Part shown: positions 43,262-53,980 of the stretch, piece after piece
How the letters are laid out: every line of letters begins with the position of its first letter
Numbering within the stretch: the stretch's first letter is position 1
From: Polynucleobacter sp. Latsch14-2
GTDB lineage: Bacteria; Pseudomonadota; Gammaproteobacteria; Burkholderiales; Burkholderiaceae
Length of the DNA stretch: 64,000 bases
Assembly: GCF_018881925.1 (NCBI RefSeq)
Contig: NZ_JACVPL010000009.1
Span: 1 to 64,000, forward strand
Direction of reading: 5' to 3'
The notes under the pieces: model-generated
Seen by the model: the letters and a program-made list of their open reading frames with translations, nothing else
What the model was told of the DNA's origin: nothing
Databases searched by the model: none
Position numbers and translations under genes: made by a program

Positions 43262-44068
43262 TCAGTCTTTCGCTTGCTTATTGAGTTTATTGCGTTCAGC
43301 CGCCTGACTTAGCTGCGGCATAGCGGGAATGAGTTTTGTTGGGGCCTTGCCCACGAGGCGAATCCCTGCTTGGCGCTTAATTGCGGAAACCAGAAAGACT
43401 GCCCCGAATATCGGCCACCAGCGGTTACCCATGGGTTCAAGGAAATCCATCCGCGCCATGCCAGATTGGCCTTGGAGCGGGAGTTTATAGCAACCAAAAT
43501 GGCCTCGATCGAGTGCAAAGTTCAGGAGTTGTAGCCAGTCTTTTACTCTGAAAATGCTGATAAATTGGCCATCGCGCGGTAGGTAAGGGTTGCCAAAGAG
43601 GTGACTTAGGTACTGCCGCGCACCCCAGAGGCTGGCGGGATTAAATCCCGAAATGACCAGCCGACCTTCTGGTCGCAGAACACGTTCTGCCTCGCGTAGA
43701 ACCTGGTGTGGATCAGCGGTAAATTCGAGCACATGCGGCAGCACCAGTAGGTCGACACTCTCGTTAGCAAAGGGGAGTTCATTGGGGTTACCTTCTATGG
43801 GGTGCCAATTAAAACGTGCGGCAGATGCGAAGCTGTCATTTGATTGGATTAGCAGCGCATGTAAAGGCATGCGGTTTTCTGCAAGGGCATTGAATTGGGG
43901 CATGCCGACCTGAACGGCATAAAAGCCAAAAACATCAGACACAATCTTATCAAAGCATTTTTGCTCCCAGGCAAGCACATATCTTCCCGGTGGAGATTGC
44001 AGCCATTTCTCCCATGAGCTCCATGGCGGTGCTGGTGACTGAGGGGGAGGAGGTGGGATTGGTATCAT
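43262..44068 (-). CDS. SAM-dependent methyltransferase next to gloB and rnhA
   Basis: This 268-residue protein has a class I methyltransferase domain: the core LPFANESVDLLVLPHVLEF (motif IV region) and EAERVLRPEGRLVISGFNP (motif V-VI region), as in the UbiE/COG2226-like group. The expected glycine-rich motif I is poorly matched in this copy (HALLIQSNDSF), as in many members of this gene neighbourhood. Its role is unknown. The N-terminus starts with a proline-rich run (IPIPPPPPQSPAPP). It diverges from gloB with only six bases between the start codons. Confidence 0.8.
   Translation of the reverse strand: MIPIPPPPPQSPAPPWSSWEKWLQSPPGRYVLAWEQKCFDKIVSDVFGFYAVQVGMPQFNALAENRMPLHALLIQSNDSFASAARFNWHPIEGNPNELPFANESVDLLVLPHVLEFTADPHQVLREAERVLRPEGRLVISGFNPASLWGARQYLSHLFGNPYLPRDGQFISIFRVKDWLQLLNFALDRGHFGCYKLPLQGQSGMARMDFLEPMGNRWWPIFGAVFLVSAIKRQAGIRLVGKAPTKLIPAMPQLSQAAERNKLNKQAKD
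44063..44068 (+). promoter_or_regulatory. -10-like hexamer six bases before gloB, inside the divergent start
   Basis: TATCAT ends six bases before the gloB ATG at 44075 and overlaps the start codon of the divergent methyltransferase. It suggests that the two starts share overlapping promoters and that gloB is leaderless. The -35 is not clear. Confidence 0.35.
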
Positions 44069-44074
44069 CGGTCT

Positions 44075-44884
44075 ATGGTGAAGAATACTTTATTGCAAGT
44101 TTGGCCTATCCCGGCCTTTGATGACAACTACATCTGGTGTATCCATGATGGTGAATCAGCTTTGGTGGTCGACCCGGGGGATTCCGTTCCGGTGCTGCAA
44201 TATTTGCAGGAACACAAATTGACTTTGACGGGGATTTTGATTACCCATCATCATGCCGATCATACGGGTGGAATCTTACAATTACTGCAAACACTCAATA
44301 CTGCCATTCCGGTATATGGTCCTGCCACCATTGATATTCCGGGGCGCACTCAGGCAGTCATGGAAGGTGACTCAGTAGAAATCAGCAGGCCTCGGATTAG
44401 CCTAAAGGTCTTTGAAGTTCCAGGGCACACCCTCAGCCATGTAGCGTACTTTGCCAACATGCAAGCTAATGTTGTAGAGCCAATGCTATTTTGTGGCGAC
44501 ACTTTATTTGCATCTGGCTGTGGGCGTTTATTTGAGGGCACGCCAACTCAGATGAGCCAGTCGTTGGCTAAATTTGCAGTGTTGCCGAAAAATACCTTGG
44601 TCTTTTGTACTCATGAGTACACCTTATCCAATATTCGCTTTGCTTTAGCGGTGGAGCCCAATAATGCCAATCTACTGTCTTGGGCGCAAAGAGCGCAAGA
44701 GTTGCGTGATCAGCACTTGCCAACCTTGCCAACGACGATTGGTCAAGAGTTGCAGGTAAATCCTTTCATGCGTTGCGATGCGAAGGAGGTGCTTGATTCT
44801 GCTTTAAGTATTTCTGGCGAGGCTAGTTTGCCAACGCCTGCACATGTGCTTGCAGCAATTCGTGCATGGAAAGATCGATTCTGA
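44075..44884 (+). CDS. gloB: Hydroxyacylglutathione hydrolase (glyoxalase II)
   Basis: Glyoxalase II hydrolyses S-D-lactoylglutathione in methylglyoxal detoxification. The 269-residue protein has the metallo-beta-lactamase motif ITHHHADHTGG (residues 56-66), with further metal ligands in VPGHTLSHVAYF, LFCGDTLFASGCGRLFEGTP and FCTHEYTL. The short C-terminal alpha-helical part typical of GloB is present. There is no ribosome-binding site before the ATG. Its stop overlaps the mltD start (TGATG). Confidence 0.95.
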   Translation: MVKNTLLQVWPIPAFDDNYIWCIHDGESALVVDPGDSVPVLQYLQEHKLTLTGILITHHHADHTGGILQLLQTLNTAIPVYGPATIDIPGRTQAVMEGDSVEISRPRISLKVFEVPGHTLSHVAYFANMQANVVEPMLFCGDTLFASGCGRLFEGTPTQMSQSLAKFAVLPKNTLVFCTHEYTLSNIRFALAVEPNNANLLSWAQRAQELRDQHLPTLPTTIGQELQVNPFMRCDAKEVLDSALSISGEASLPTPAHVLAAIRAWKDRF

Positions 44885-46278
44885 TGTGGTGGAAATATGC
44901 GGCAGTCTTCATGATTGCTGCCTTGTCTGGATGCGCTAGCACCGGCGACTGGTCATCGGAGGTGCCCACAAAAACCAATCCACGGGCTGGCAAGGCTCCC
45001 CGCATTAATTTAAATAGTCAGTCCGTTAGCAAGGTGTATGCGCCATCTAGTAATTTATGGCTTCGGATTCGCGATGGTTTTCAGATGGAGCCTATGAACT
45101 CGCCACTCGAGATCGAGCAGGTGCGGTGGCTCAGTTCTAAACCGGATTATGTTCATCGCTCCATGGCACGTTCTTCGCGCTACCTCTTTTATATTGTTCA
45201 AGAGGTTAATGCCCGCAATATGCCGACTGAAATTGCTTTGCTACCATTTGTAGAGAGCGCCTTTGTTCCTCAAGCGAAGTCAGGCGCTAAGGCGATGGGC
45301 CTCTGGCAATTCATGCCGGCCACAGGTAAGGATTTTCGCTTGACGCAAAACGTCTTTAGGGATGAGCGGCGTGATGTATTGCAATCTACAGATGCGGCGC
45401 TTGATTATTTGCAAAGGCTTAATAATCAATTTGGTAGCTGGGAGCTTGCGTTGGCAGCCTATAACTGGGGTGCAGGAAACATTGCCAAGGCTCAAAAAAG
45501 AAATCTTGCAGCGGGTTTGCCAATTGATTATGAAAGTTTGCAGTTGCCAAAAGAAACGCGGAACTATGTTCCTAAGTTAATGGCTTATCGTCAGATCGTT
45601 TCAGATCCGGACGCTTATGGCATCGTTCTGCCTGACCTTGAGAATCATCCTTACTTTGTGGCGATCGATGTTAACAACGATATCGATGTTGCATTAGTAA
45701 CTAAGTTGGCTGAAATACCTTCTGAAGAATTTCAGGTACTCAATCCTTCATTTAACAAGCCCGTAATTTTGGCTGCTGCTGGCCAGCAAATCTTGTTGCC
45801 ATTTGGTCATGCAGAGGTGTTTCAAGAGAATTTGAAGAATTACACCAAACCGCTTTCGTCTTGGACTGCGGTTCAGGTCAGCAAGACCGAGTTGGTTGAT
45901 CAGGCCGCTAAAACCCTAGGTGTTGAGGTCGATACTTTGAGAAGTGTTAATGGTATTCCGAAGGGGATGAGGATTCGGGCTGGTTCAACAGTGATCATTC
46001 CGAAAACAAGTCGACGTCCTGGCGATGTATCGGTGGCGCTTGCCGATAACGCTAGCTTGAGCTTGGACAAGCCACCGCCACCACCTAGACAGGCTCAAAA
46101 GTGTAAAAAAGGGGCTAAATGTCCCCCTGTAAAGTCGGTCAAAGGTGATACTAAGGGTAATTCCCCTGGAAATAATGCTGCATCTCAGCATAAATCCGCA
46201 TCGACAGGGCTTGCAAAATCTGCGAAAAATAGTCCTGTTAAGACCTCAGTGAGTAAAGGGGTCAGCAAAGTCCAATAA
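44884..46278 (+). CDS. mltD: Membrane-bound lytic murein transglycosylase D
   Basis: MltD cleaves the glycan strands of peptidoglycan. I chose the ATG at 44884, overlapping the gloB stop, giving 464 residues. It has a lipoprotein signal with lipobox LSGC (residues 14-17). The SLT domain has the catalytic Glu in ALLPFVESAFVPQAKSGAKAMGLWQFMPATG and the later NYVPKLMAYRQI. Near residues 330-385 is a LysM domain (WTAVQVSKTELVDQAAKTLG, then VNGIPKGMRIRAGSTVIIP). The C-terminus is a Pro-, Lys- and Ser-rich low-complexity tail with KKGAKCPP. An upstream in-frame start at 44866 would lie inside gloB. Confidence 0.93.
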   Translation: MWWKYAAVFMIAALSGCASTGDWSSEVPTKTNPRAGKAPRINLNSQSVSKVYAPSSNLWLRIRDGFQMEPMNSPLEIEQVRWLSSKPDYVHRSMARSSRYLFYIVQEVNARNMPTEIALLPFVESAFVPQAKSGAKAMGLWQFMPATGKDFRLTQNVFRDERRDVLQSTDAALDYLQRLNNQFGSWELALAAYNWGAGNIAKAQKRNLAAGLPIDYESLQLPKETRNYVPKLMAYRQIVSDPDAYGIVLPDLENHPYFVAIDVNNDIDVALVTKLAEIPSEEFQVLNPSFNKPVILAAAGQQILLPFGHAEVFQENLKNYTKPLSSWTAVQVSKTELVDQAAKTLGVEVDTLRSVNGIPKGMRIRAGSTVIIPKTSRRPGDVSVALADNASLSLDKPPPPPRQAQKCKKGAKCPPVKSVKGDTKGNSPGNNAASQHKSASTGLAKSAKNSPVKTSVSKGVSKVQ

Positions 46279-46303
46279 ATCCACTTCATTATTTAGGTTG
46301 ATC

Positions 46304-48187
46304 ATGTCCTATAAATCAGAACACGAACGCTCCATTAAAGACCCAGATGGCTTTTGGGGGGAGCAGGCAAAGCTCATTGATTGGGAAAAGCCCTTCGACA
46401 AGGTCTTGAGTTACGACAAACCTCCTTTTGCAAAATGGTTTGAGGGTGGAATCACCAATCTTTGCTACAACGCAGTGGATCGCCATCTCAAGGATCGTCC
46501 AAATCAACTTGCCTTGGTGGCAGTGTCTACAGAAACCAATGTAGAAAAAACCTACACATTTAAAGAGCTCTACGAAGAAGTCAATCGTATGGCTGCGATT
46601 TATAAAGCCAATGGGGTTCAAAAGGGCGATCGTGTGCTCATTTATATGCCGATGATTGCTGAAGCCTGTTTTGCTATGCTCGCTTGTACTCGGATTGGGG
46701 CCATTCACTCGGTAGTATTTGGTGGCTTCGCCTCGCATAGCTTGGCATCACGTATTGATGATGCAAAGCCGAAAATGATTGTGACTTCTGAAGCAGGGGC
46801 TCGTGGCGGTAAGGCTGTACCTTACAAGCCTCTATTAGACGAGGCGATTACTCTAGCAAACTACAAACCAGAAAAAGTACTGATTGTGAATCGTGGCTTA
46901 ACAGAGTTCACAACAGTTGCAGGACGTGATTTGGATTACGCCACAGAACGCCAAAAACACATGAACGATATTGTTCCAGTGGAATGGGTTGATGCAACGC
47001 ATACTTCATACATCCTTTATACATCGGGTACTACTGGCAAGCCGAAAGGCGTGCAACGCGATACCGGTGGATATGCAGTAGCCTTAGCTGCAACCATGAA
47101 CCACATCTTCTGTGGCAAGCCAGGCGAAACCATGTTCTGTACTTCGGACATTGGCTGGGTGGTGGGGCATAGCTACATCATTTATGCGCCATTAATCAAC
47201 GGCATGGCAACCATCATGTACGAAGGCACACCACTTCGTCCTGACGCAGGTATCTGGTGGCAGTTGGTTGAAAAATATAAAGTTGCTGTGATGTTCTCGG
47301 CACCAACCGCAGTGCGCGTTCTTAAAAAACAAGACCCTGCATTTTTGACTAAATATGATCTATCTAGTTTGAAGGCCTTGTTTTTAGCTGGCGAGCCTTT
47401 GGATGAACCAACGGCAACTTGGATTCATGGGGCGATTAATAAGCCCATTGTGGATAACTACTGGCAAACAGAAACCGGTTGGCCGATGCTGGCTATCCAG
47501 CGTGGCGTAGAAGTCATGCCGCATAAATTTGGTTCGCCGGGCGTGCCTTCGTTTGGCTACAACATGAAACTCTTGGATGATGCGACTACAGAAGAGTTGG
47601 GTCCAGACCAGAAGGGCGTGATTGCGATTGAAGGTCCTTTGCCTCCTGGATGCATGCAAACCGTATGGGGTGATGACAAGCGCTTTGTGAGTACCTATTG
47701 GGAAACCATTCCAGGCAAGACCATCTACTCCACTTTTGACTGGGGTATCAAAGATAAAGATGGTTACTTCTTTATCCTAGGTCGCACCGATGACGTGATT
47801 AACGTGGCTGGCCATCGCTTAGGTACTCGCGAAATCGAGGAGAGTATCTCTAGTCATCCGAACGTCTCTGAAGTGGCGGTGGTTGGCATTGAAGACAAAC
47901 TCAAAGGACAGGCTGCGATTGCTTTTGTGATTCCCAAGGATGTTACCAATACAGCCACTTTGGAGGCTGAGTGCATGAAGACGGTGGACACCACATTAGG
48001 CGCGATTGCTCGCCCTGGTCGGGTTTACGTAGTGACGGCTTTGCCAAAGACCCGCTCTGGCAAGATTGTGCGACGCTCTTTACAGGCAGTTGCTGAGGGG
48101 CGCGATCCTGGTGATATCAGCACCATGGAAGATCAATCCGTTTTGGCTCAAATTAAAGCCACCATAGAGCAAAGCGCAAAACCTTAA
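46304..48187 (+). CDS. prpE: Propionate-CoA ligase (PrpE-like)
   Basis: This 627-residue AMP-forming ligase activates propionate or acetate. Motifs are the P-loop-like YILYTSGTTGKPKGVQRDTG near residue 235, WQTETGWP, and the C-terminal catalytic lysine in TRSGKIVRRSLQ. The sequence GVQRDTGGYAVALA after the P loop separates PrpE from acetyl-CoA synthetase Acs. I chose the ATG at 46304; the TTG six bases upstream is also open. No other prp genes are nearby. It could recycle propionate, also made by MmsA-linked catabolism. Confidence 0.9.
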   Translation: MSYKSEHERSIKDPDGFWGEQAKLIDWEKPFDKVLSYDKPPFAKWFEGGITNLCYNAVDRHLKDRPNQLALVAVSTETNVEKTYTFKELYEEVNRMAAIYKANGVQKGDRVLIYMPMIAEACFAMLACTRIGAIHSVVFGGFASHSLASRIDDAKPKMIVTSEAGARGGKAVPYKPLLDEAITLANYKPEKVLIVNRGLTEFTTVAGRDLDYATERQKHMNDIVPVEWVDATHTSYILYTSGTTGKPKGVQRDTGGYAVALAATMNHIFCGKPGETMFCTSDIGWVVGHSYIIYAPLINGMATIMYEGTPLRPDAGIWWQLVEKYKVAVMFSAPTAVRVLKKQDPAFLTKYDLSSLKALFLAGEPLDEPTATWIHGAINKPIVDNYWQTETGWPMLAIQRGVEVMPHKFGSPGVPSFGYNMKLLDDATTEELGPDQKGVIAIEGPLPPGCMQTVWGDDKRFVSTYWETIPGKTIYSTFDWGIKDKDGYFFILGRTDDVINVAGHRLGTREIEESISSHPNVSEVAVVGIEDKLKGQAAIAFVIPKDVTNTATLEAECMKTVDTTLGAIARPGRVYVVTALPKTRSGKIVRRSLQAVAEGRDPGDISTMEDQSVLAQIKATIEQSAKP

Positions 48188-48329
48188 GAAGTAGACTAAA
48201 ACACTCACTTGGCTATAGGGTTGGGAGAAGTGTTTAGCTCCCAAGCCCAATGGGCTGGGCACTCAAGGGTTTACGAGACAAAACTGGTATCATTGCTAGG
48301 TTCGAAACTTATTAAATACCCTAGCGCTT

Positions 48330-48375
48330 AAAGACACTCACCTCCCGCACAAACAGCCTCGGGTTAGTCTTTTTT
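48330..48375 (+). terminator. Terminator-like structure in the carA leader (candidate attenuator)
   Basis: AAAGAC (48330-48335) can pair with GTCTTT (48367-48372), and inside it CCCG (48344-48347) with CGGG (48360-48363), followed by a run of T (48370-48375). It lies 42 bases before the carA start. A second small inverted repeat (GCTAGG 48295-48300 and CCTAGC 48320-48325) lies just upstream. The stem has an asymmetric internal loop and is not strong, so this is only a candidate. Confidence 0.3.
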
Positions 48376-48416
48376 GAGGGTTTTGAGCGTCGGATGGAGC
48401 AGGGACTGGAGATGGT

Positions 48417-49610
48417 TTGTCACCCTTGCTTCCTTCTTTTCCCCCCGCCGTGTTGGCTCTAGCCGACGGCACTATATTTCCTGGTTTTAGCATTGGCGCC
48501 CCTGGCTCTACTGCAGGAGAAGTGGTTTTCAATACCGCGCTTACTGGTTACCAAGAGATCGTTACCGATCCGAGCTATTCTCGCCAAATTGTCACCTTGA
48601 CTTACCCCCATATCGGCAATGTTGGTGTAAATGCGCAAGATGCTGAATCTGAGCAAATTCATGCGGCTGGTCTTGTAATTAAGGATCTACCACGCCGAGT
48701 TTCCAATTTTCGCTCTGAATCTAGTCTTGAAGACTATCTGGCAAAAGCCGGTGTTGTTGGTATTTCTGGTATTGATACCCGTATGCTGACCCGTATTCTG
48801 CGTGATAAGGGCGCCCAGTCTGGTGCAATAGTGGCTGGAAAACAAGGGGATGATGCTGAGGTGCTGGCTAAAAAGGCGCTAGAGCTAGCAAAAGCTTTCC
48901 CTGGTATGGCTGGTTTGGATCTTGCAAAAGTGGTTACAACGAAGACTGCTTATCAGTGGCGTGAGGCCGAGTGGGTATTGCATGGCCCTAACGATAAGCC
49001 TGCATATAAAACATTAGATGGTAGTAAGTCCGTTAAAAAGGTTGTGGCTTATGACTTTGGTGTGAAACGTAATATTTTGCGCATGCTTACAGAGCGTGGT
49101 TGCGAATTAACCGTAGTTCCTGCGCAAACCAGCGCTAGTGAAGTTTTGGCAATGGATCCTGATGGCGTATTTTTCTCAAACGGTCCTGGTGATCCTGGTC
49201 CTTGTGATTATGCGATTGCTGCCGCAAAAGAAATTATTGAGAAGGGCGTACCAACCTTTGGTATTTGCTTGGGCCATCAAATTATGGGCTTAGCCGCTGG
49301 TGCTAAGACCCTGAAAATGAAATTTGGCCATCATGGCGCAAACCACCCTGTTAAGGATCTTGATACTGGGCGCGTAGCGATTACCTCTCAAAACCATGGC
49401 TTTGCGGTCGATGCCAATTCATTGCCTGACAACATTCGTGTCACACATGTTTCTTTGTTTGATGGATCTTTACAAGGGCTTGCCTGGAAAGATAAGCCAG
49501 CATTGTGTTTCCAAGGTCACCCGGAAGCTTCACCTGGTCCGCATGACGTTGCCTATTTATTTGATCGTTTTGTGGAGCTCATGAATGCTGCCAAGAAGGA
49601 GGGCAAATAA
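48417..49610 (+). CDS. carA: Carbamoyl-phosphate synthase small (glutaminase) subunit
   Basis: CarA releases ammonia from glutamine for carbamoyl phosphate, used in pyrimidine and arginine synthesis. The 397-residue protein begins with TTG at 48417, four bases after GGAGA; the N-terminus [16 protein letters not shown] agrees with family starts. An upstream ATG is out of frame. The glutaminase triad is the Cys in [10 protein letters not shown], with His and Glu in [14 protein letters not shown]. The stop overlaps the carB start by one base (TAATG), so the two are translationally coupled. About 230 bases of leader precede it, with possible structure. Confidence 0.95.
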   Translation: MSPLLPSFPPAVLALADGTIFPGFSIGAPGSTAGEVVFNTALTGYQEIVTDPSYSRQIVTLTYPHIGNVGVNAQDAESEQIHAAGLVIKDLPRRVSNFRSESSLEDYLAKAGVVGISGIDTRMLTRILRDKGAQSGAIVAGKQGDDAEVLAKKALELAKAFPGMAGLDLAKVVTTKTAYQWREAEWVLHGPNDKPAYKTLDGSKSVKKVVAYDFGVKRNILRMLTERGCELTVVPAQTSASEVLAMDPDGVFFSNGPGDPGPCDYAIAAAKEIIEKGVPTFGICLGHQIMGLAAGAKTLKMKFGHHGANHPVKDLDTGRVAITSQNHGFAVDANSLPDNIRVTHVSLFDGSLQGLAWKDKPALCFQGHPEASPGPHDVAYLFDRFVELMNAAKKEGK

Positions 49611-52600
49611 TGCCTAAGCGTAGCGACATTAAGAGCATCTTAATTATTGGTGCTGGGCCGATTGTGATTGGTCAAGCTTGTGAGTTTGACTATTCTGGCG
49701 CTCAGGCTTGCAAAGCTTTGCGTGACGAAGGCTATAAAGTGATCTTGGTGAACAGCAATCCCGCCACCATCATGACCGACCCCGAGATGGCTGATGTGAC
49801 TTACATCGAGCCGATCACTTGGGAAGTGGTTGAGCGCATTATTGCCACTGAAAAACCGGATGCAATTTTGCCAACCATGGGTGGTCAAACTGCCCTGAAC
49901 TGCGCTCTGGATTTGCATCGTCATGGCATTCTGGAAAAGTACGGATGCGAATTAATCGGCGCCTCTCCGGAGGCAATCGATAAAGCAGAAGATCGTCAGA
50001 AATTTAAAGATGCAATGACCAAGATTGGTCTGGGCTCTGCGAAGTCAGGTATTGCGCATTCAATGGATGAGGCGCATGAAGTTCAACAACATATTCAACG
50101 GGAGACAGGCAGTTTAGGTTTCCCAGTAGTTATTCGCCCCTCATTTACGATGGGTGGATCAGGTGGTGGCATCGCCTACAACCGCGAAGAATTTGAAGAG
50201 ATTTGTAAGCGGGGTCTGGATTTATCGCCAACGCGCGAGCTCTTAATTGAAGAGTCTTTGCTTGGTTGGAAAGAGTTTGAAATGGAAGTGGTGCGCGATC
50301 GTGCTGATAACTGCATCATCGTTTGTTCAATTGAAAACTTGGACCCGATGGGCGTTCATACTGGCGACTCAATTACTGTTGCCCCAGCCCAAACCTTGAC
50401 TGATAAAGAATATCAATTGATGCGTAATGCATCGATTGCAGTATTGCGTGAGATTGGTGTAGATACTGGCGGTTCGAATGTGCAGTTCTCGATTAATCCT
50501 GTTGATGGCCGCATGGTTGTGATTGAGATGAACCCACGGGTTTCACGTTCATCCGCTTTGGCCTCAAAAGCAACGGGTTTCCCAATTGCGAAGATTGCTG
50601 CAAAGTTGGCTGTGGGTTACACCTTGGATGAATTAAAGAACGATATTACTGGTGGTGCAACGCCTGCCTCCTTTGAGCCCTCAATCGATTATGTTGTGAC
50701 CAAGATTCCGCGTTTTGCTTTTGAAAAGTTTCCACAAGCAGATTCGCGTTTAACCACGCAGATGAAGTCGGTTGGAGAAGTCATGGCAATTGGTCGCACT
50801 TTCCAAGAGTCTTTCCAAAAAGCCTTGCGTGGTCTAGAAGTTGGTGTTGATGGTTTAGACGAATTCTCAACCGACCTAGACGACATCATTCAAGAAATTG
50901 GTGAGCCTGGCCCAGACCGTATTTGGTATCTAGGTGACGCCTTCCGTATGGGCATGGATCTTGATGAGGTATATGCCGAGACTAAGGTCGATCCTTGGTT
51001 TTTGGAGCAAATTCAAGAGTTGGTTTCAATTGAAGCAGAGCTCAAACTCCGCAAGATCGACGCATTGTCTGCGGCGGAATTGCGTTTTGTGAAGCAAAAA
51101 GGATTCTCTGATCGTCGCTTAGCCAAACTGTTGGGGGTTGATGCCGCTTCTGTAAGGGCTGCACGTCATCGTTTAAAAGTAGTGCCTGTATACAAGCGGG
51201 TTGATACCTGCGCGGCAGAGTTTTCAACTAATACTGCTTATTTGTATTCCACTTATGAAGCAGAGCATGGTGAGTGTGAGTCACAGCCAACAAACCGCGA
51301 CAAAATCATGGTGCTTGGTGGTGGGCCAAACCGTATTGGTCAAGGTATCGAGTTTGATTACTGCTGTGTTCATGCTGCCCTGGCAATGCGTGAGGATGGT
51401 TATGAAACCATCATGGTCAACTGCAACCCCGAAACCGTTTCTACCGACTACGACACTTCCGATCGCTTGTACTTTGAGCCATTAACACTTGAGGATGTAT
51501 TGGAGATTGTTGCCAAAGAAAAGCCTAAGGGTGTGATCGTTCAGTATGGTGGTCAGACGCCTTTGAAGTTAGCTTTGGATCTAGAGGCAAACGGCGTTCC
51601 GATCATTGGCACATCACCAGACATGATCGATGCCGCTGAAGATCGTGAGCGTTTTCAGAAGTTACTCCAAGACTTGAACTTGCGTCAGCCGCCCAATCGC
51701 ACCGCTCGTGCTGAAGATGAGGCCCTTGTGCTTGCCGAAGAAATTGGCTATCCATTGGTTGTTCGTCCATCCTATGTTTTAGGTGGACGCGCAATGGAGA
51801 TAGTCCATGATGGCCGTGACCTTGAGCGTTATATGCGTGAGGCTGTGAAGGTCTCGCATGATTCGCCGGTTTTGCTTGATCGTTTTTTAAACGATGCGAT
51901 TGAGTGCGATGTGGACTGCATTAGCGATGGCCAACGCGTCTTTATTGGCGGTGTAATGGAGCATATCGAACAGGCCGGAGTTCACTCCGGAGACTCTGCA
52001 TGCTCGTTGCCGCCGTATTCGCTTTCAGATGAGACGGTAGCGGAGATTAAGCGTCAGACTGCAGCTATGGCTAAAGGTTTAAATGTAGTTGGTTTGATGA
52101 ACGTGCAGTTTGCAATTCAGAATGTTGATGGTAAAGACGTTATCTATGTACTAGAAGTTAATCCACGCGCATCCCGCACTGTGCCATTTGTGTCTAAAGC
52201 CACTGGCTTGCAGTTGGCTAAGATTGCAGCGCGTTGCATGGTTGGGCAGACTTTAGACCAGCAGGGTATTAAGGCTGAGGTGAAGCCGCCTTACTTCTCG
52301 GTGAAGGAGGCGGTATTTCCGTTTAACAAGTTCCCCGGAATCGATCCCATCCTTGGGCCAGAGATGCGTTCTACCGGCGAGGTTATGGGTGTCGGTAAGA
52401 CCTTTGGCGAGGCACTGTTTAAGTCTCAGCTCGGTGCTGGCATTAAATTGCCTAAAAGCGGTACAGTAGTCCTAACTGTGAAAGATAGCGATAAGCCAAA
52501 AGCGGTTGAAGTGGCTAAGCTGTTACACCAGCTGGGCTTTCCGATGGTGGCTACCAAAGGAACTGCTGCCGCAATTGAGGCGGCTGGCTTGCCAGTTCGG

Positions 52601-52873
52601 GTGGTAAACAAGGTTAAGGATGGCCGTCCTCATATTGTTGACTTGATTAAGAACGGGGAGATTTCCTTGGTCTTTACCACGGTGGATGAAACCCGAACTG
52701 CGATCGCTGACTCACGCTCCATTAGAACTAGTGCACAAGCAAATAATGTGACCTACTACACAACTATCAGTGCTGCGCGTGCAGTCATGGATGGATTGAT
52801 GGCGTCTCAAGACGGTAGCAAGGATTCTCTTGAGGTTTATTCCTTACAAAATTTACATCGGACGCTCAATTAA
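49610..52873 (+). CDS. carB: Carbamoyl-phosphate synthase large subunit
   Basis: CarB joins ammonia, bicarbonate and two ATP into carbamoyl phosphate. The 1087-residue length is normal. The two homologous ATP-grasp halves are clear: first [15 protein letters not shown] and [12 protein letters not shown], then [17 protein letters not shown] and [12 protein letters not shown]. The C-terminal allosteric domain ([20 protein letters not shown]) follows from about residue 940; it binds UMP and ornithine in homologues. It overlaps carA by one base. Confidence 0.97.
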   Translation: MPKRSDIKSILIIGAGPIVIGQACEFDYSGAQACKALRDEGYKVILVNSNPATIMTDPEMADVTYIEPITWEVVERIIATEKPDAILPTMGGQTALNCALDLHRHGILEKYGCELIGASPEAIDKAEDRQKFKDAMTKIGLGSAKSGIAHSMDEAHEVQQHIQRETGSLGFPVVIRPSFTMGGSGGGIAYNREEFEEICKRGLDLSPTRELLIEESLLGWKEFEMEVVRDRADNCIIVCSIENLDPMGVHTGDSITVAPAQTLTDKEYQLMRNASIAVLREIGVDTGGSNVQFSINPVDGRMVVIEMNPRVSRSSALASKATGFPIAKIAAKLAVGYTLDELKNDITGGATPASFEPSIDYVVTKIPRFAFEKFPQADSRLTTQMKSVGEVMAIGRTFQESFQKALRGLEVGVDGLDEFSTDLDDIIQEIGEPGPDRIWYLGDAFRMGMDLDEVYAETKVDPWFLEQIQELVSIEAELKLRKIDALSAAELRFVKQKGFSDRRLAKLLGVDAASVRAARHRLKVVPVYKRVDTCAAEFSTNTAYLYSTYEAEHGECESQPTNRDKIMVLGGGPNRIGQGIEFDYCCVHAALAMREDGYETIMVNCNPETVSTDYDTSDRLYFEPLTLEDVLEIVAKEKPKGVIVQYGGQTPLKLALDLEANGVPIIGTSPDMIDAAEDRERFQKLLQDLNLRQPPNRTARAEDEALVLAEEIGYPLVVRPSYVLGGRAMEIVHDGRDLERYMREAVKVSHDSPVLLDRFLNDAIECDVDCISDGQRVFIGGVMEHIEQAGVHSGDSACSLPPYSLSDETVAEIKRQTAAMAKGLNVVGLMNVQFAIQNVDGKDVIYVLEVNPRASRTVPFVSKATGLQLAKIAARCMVGQTLDQQGIKAEVKPPYFSVKEAVFPFNKFPGIDPILGPEMRSTGEVMGVGKTFGEALFKSQLGAGIKLPKSGTVVLTVKDSDKPKAVEVAKLLHQLGFPMVATKGTAAAIEAAGLPVRVVNKVKDGRPHIVDLIKNGEISLVFTTVDETRTAIADSRSIRTSAQANNVTYYTTISAARAVMDGLMASQDGSKDSLEVYSLQNLHRTLN

Positions 52874-52937
52874 TCTAAAATCAAGTTTTCAACGCGTAAT
52901 TTTGCGCATGAACAGCTATTTAGGTTAGGTTAGCAGT

Positions 52938-53414
52938 ATGAGCTCAGTCCCGATTACGAAGCGCGGTGCAGAACTTCTTAAAGAAGAACTGCACCGTCTT
53001 AAGCACATTGAACGCCCTTCCGTGATTAACGCCATCTCTGAGGCGCGCGCACAGGGTGATCTCTCCGAGAATGCAGAGTACGATGCTGCCAAAGAAAAGC
53101 AAGGCTTTATCGAAGGTCGCATACAGGATTTAGAGGGCAAACTTTCTGCCGCTCAAATCATTGATCCTGCATCTTTGGATGTAGAGGGTCGCATCGTTTT
53201 TGGTGCCACGGTTGATCTTGAAGATTTAGAGGATGGGACTAAATTTACCTATCAAATTGTTGGTGATGACGAGGCTGATATTGCTATTCATAAGATTTCA
53301 ATTAGCTCCCCAATTGCTCGCGCTTTAATCGGCAAAGAGGAGGGTGATGTAGTAGCCGTACAGGCTCCCGGCGGTAATCGCGAAGTAGAAATTCTCGCAG
53401 TCCGGTATATCTAA
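52938..53414 (+). CDS. greA: Transcription elongation factor GreA
   Basis: GreA rescues backtracked RNA polymerase by stimulating transcript cleavage. The 158-residue protein has an N-terminal coiled coil with the acidic tip residues in [20 protein letters not shown] (Asp and Glu near residue 41-45), and a C-terminal FKBP-like domain. It follows carB by 64 bases and its stop overlaps the DUF4149 start (TAATG). AGGTTAG precedes the ATG. Confidence 0.96.
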   Translation: MSSVPITKRGAELLKEELHRLKHIERPSVINAISEARAQGDLSENAEYDAAKEKQGFIEGRIQDLEGKLSAAQIIDPASLDVEGRIVFGATVDLEDLEDGTKFTYQIVGDDEADIAIHKISISSPIARALIGKEEGDVVAVQAPGGNREVEILAVRYI

Positions 53415-53881
53415 TGGGCTATAACGGCTTGCAGCGTACTTTGACTGTTGTAGCCGGGCTTTGGGTTGGGGGATTTGTTGCTGTTGCTTATTTAGTAACA
53501 CCCATTCTGTTCTCCGTCTTAGGTGATCACCAGGTTGCCGGTATTGTTGCCGGCAATATTTTTCAGGTTGAAGCCTACCTCAGTATTGCAATCAGTCTTA
53601 TTCTGATGATTGCCGTCAACTTCTTGGTATCTAAAGGCATAAACGTTTATCGGCCCATCCGTTGGTTATTGCTAGGCATGCTTTCCTGCGCTATTGGTGC
53701 TGGTTTTGTGTTGATCCCTTGGATGAGTTCCTTAAGAGATCAGGCTAATGCTGACAGCATCTCCGTGATGGCCTCATCCTCTGCAGCATTGTTCTCCCGC
53801 TTGCATGGCGTTTCGAGCAGTCTCTTTATTATTCAGAGCGTGCTGGGTATTGTTTTATTGTGGCGACTTACTAAGAAGTAA
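53414..53881 (+). CDS. DUF4149-type integral membrane protein
   Basis: This 155-residue protein has four hydrophobic segments (about 10-33, 48-70, 80-100 and 130-150). It matches the DUF4149 family by its start (LTVVAGLWVGGFVAVAYLVTPILF) and by its place between greA and yhbY in many betaproteobacteria. The function is unknown. It overlaps greA by one base, so the two are co-translated. Confidence 0.85.
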   Translation: MGYNGLQRTLTVVAGLWVGGFVAVAYLVTPILFSVLGDHQVAGIVAGNIFQVEAYLSIAISLILMIAVNFLVSKGINVYRPIRWLLLGMLSCAIGAGFVLIPWMSSLRDQANADSISVMASSSAALFSRLHGVSSSLFIIQSVLGIVLLWRLTKK

Positions 53882-53931
53882 TGCGAGGATGCCATTCGAA
53901 ACACATTGAATAAAGTGAAAATCAATAAAGC

Positions 53932-53956
53932 AAAAGCGCCCCGCGAGGCGCTTTTT
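53932..53956. terminator. Bidirectional terminator between DUF4149 and yhbY
   Basis: AAAAGCGCC (53932-53940) and GGCGCTTTT (53947-53955) form a nine-base stem with a CCGCGA loop. A and T runs on the two sides allow termination on both strands. Confidence 0.9.
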
Positions 53957-53980
53957 CATTGGGTCAAAAACTATTGATGC

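Noticed and set aside
44823..45005. Short minus-strand frame across the gloB/mltD junction
   Set aside because: It is antisense to two well-supported overlapping genes and has no supporting signals.
46316..46738. Minus-strand open frame of 140 codons opposite prpE
   Set aside because: The plus-strand gene is a clear ligase with all motifs; the opposite frame has no recognisable features.
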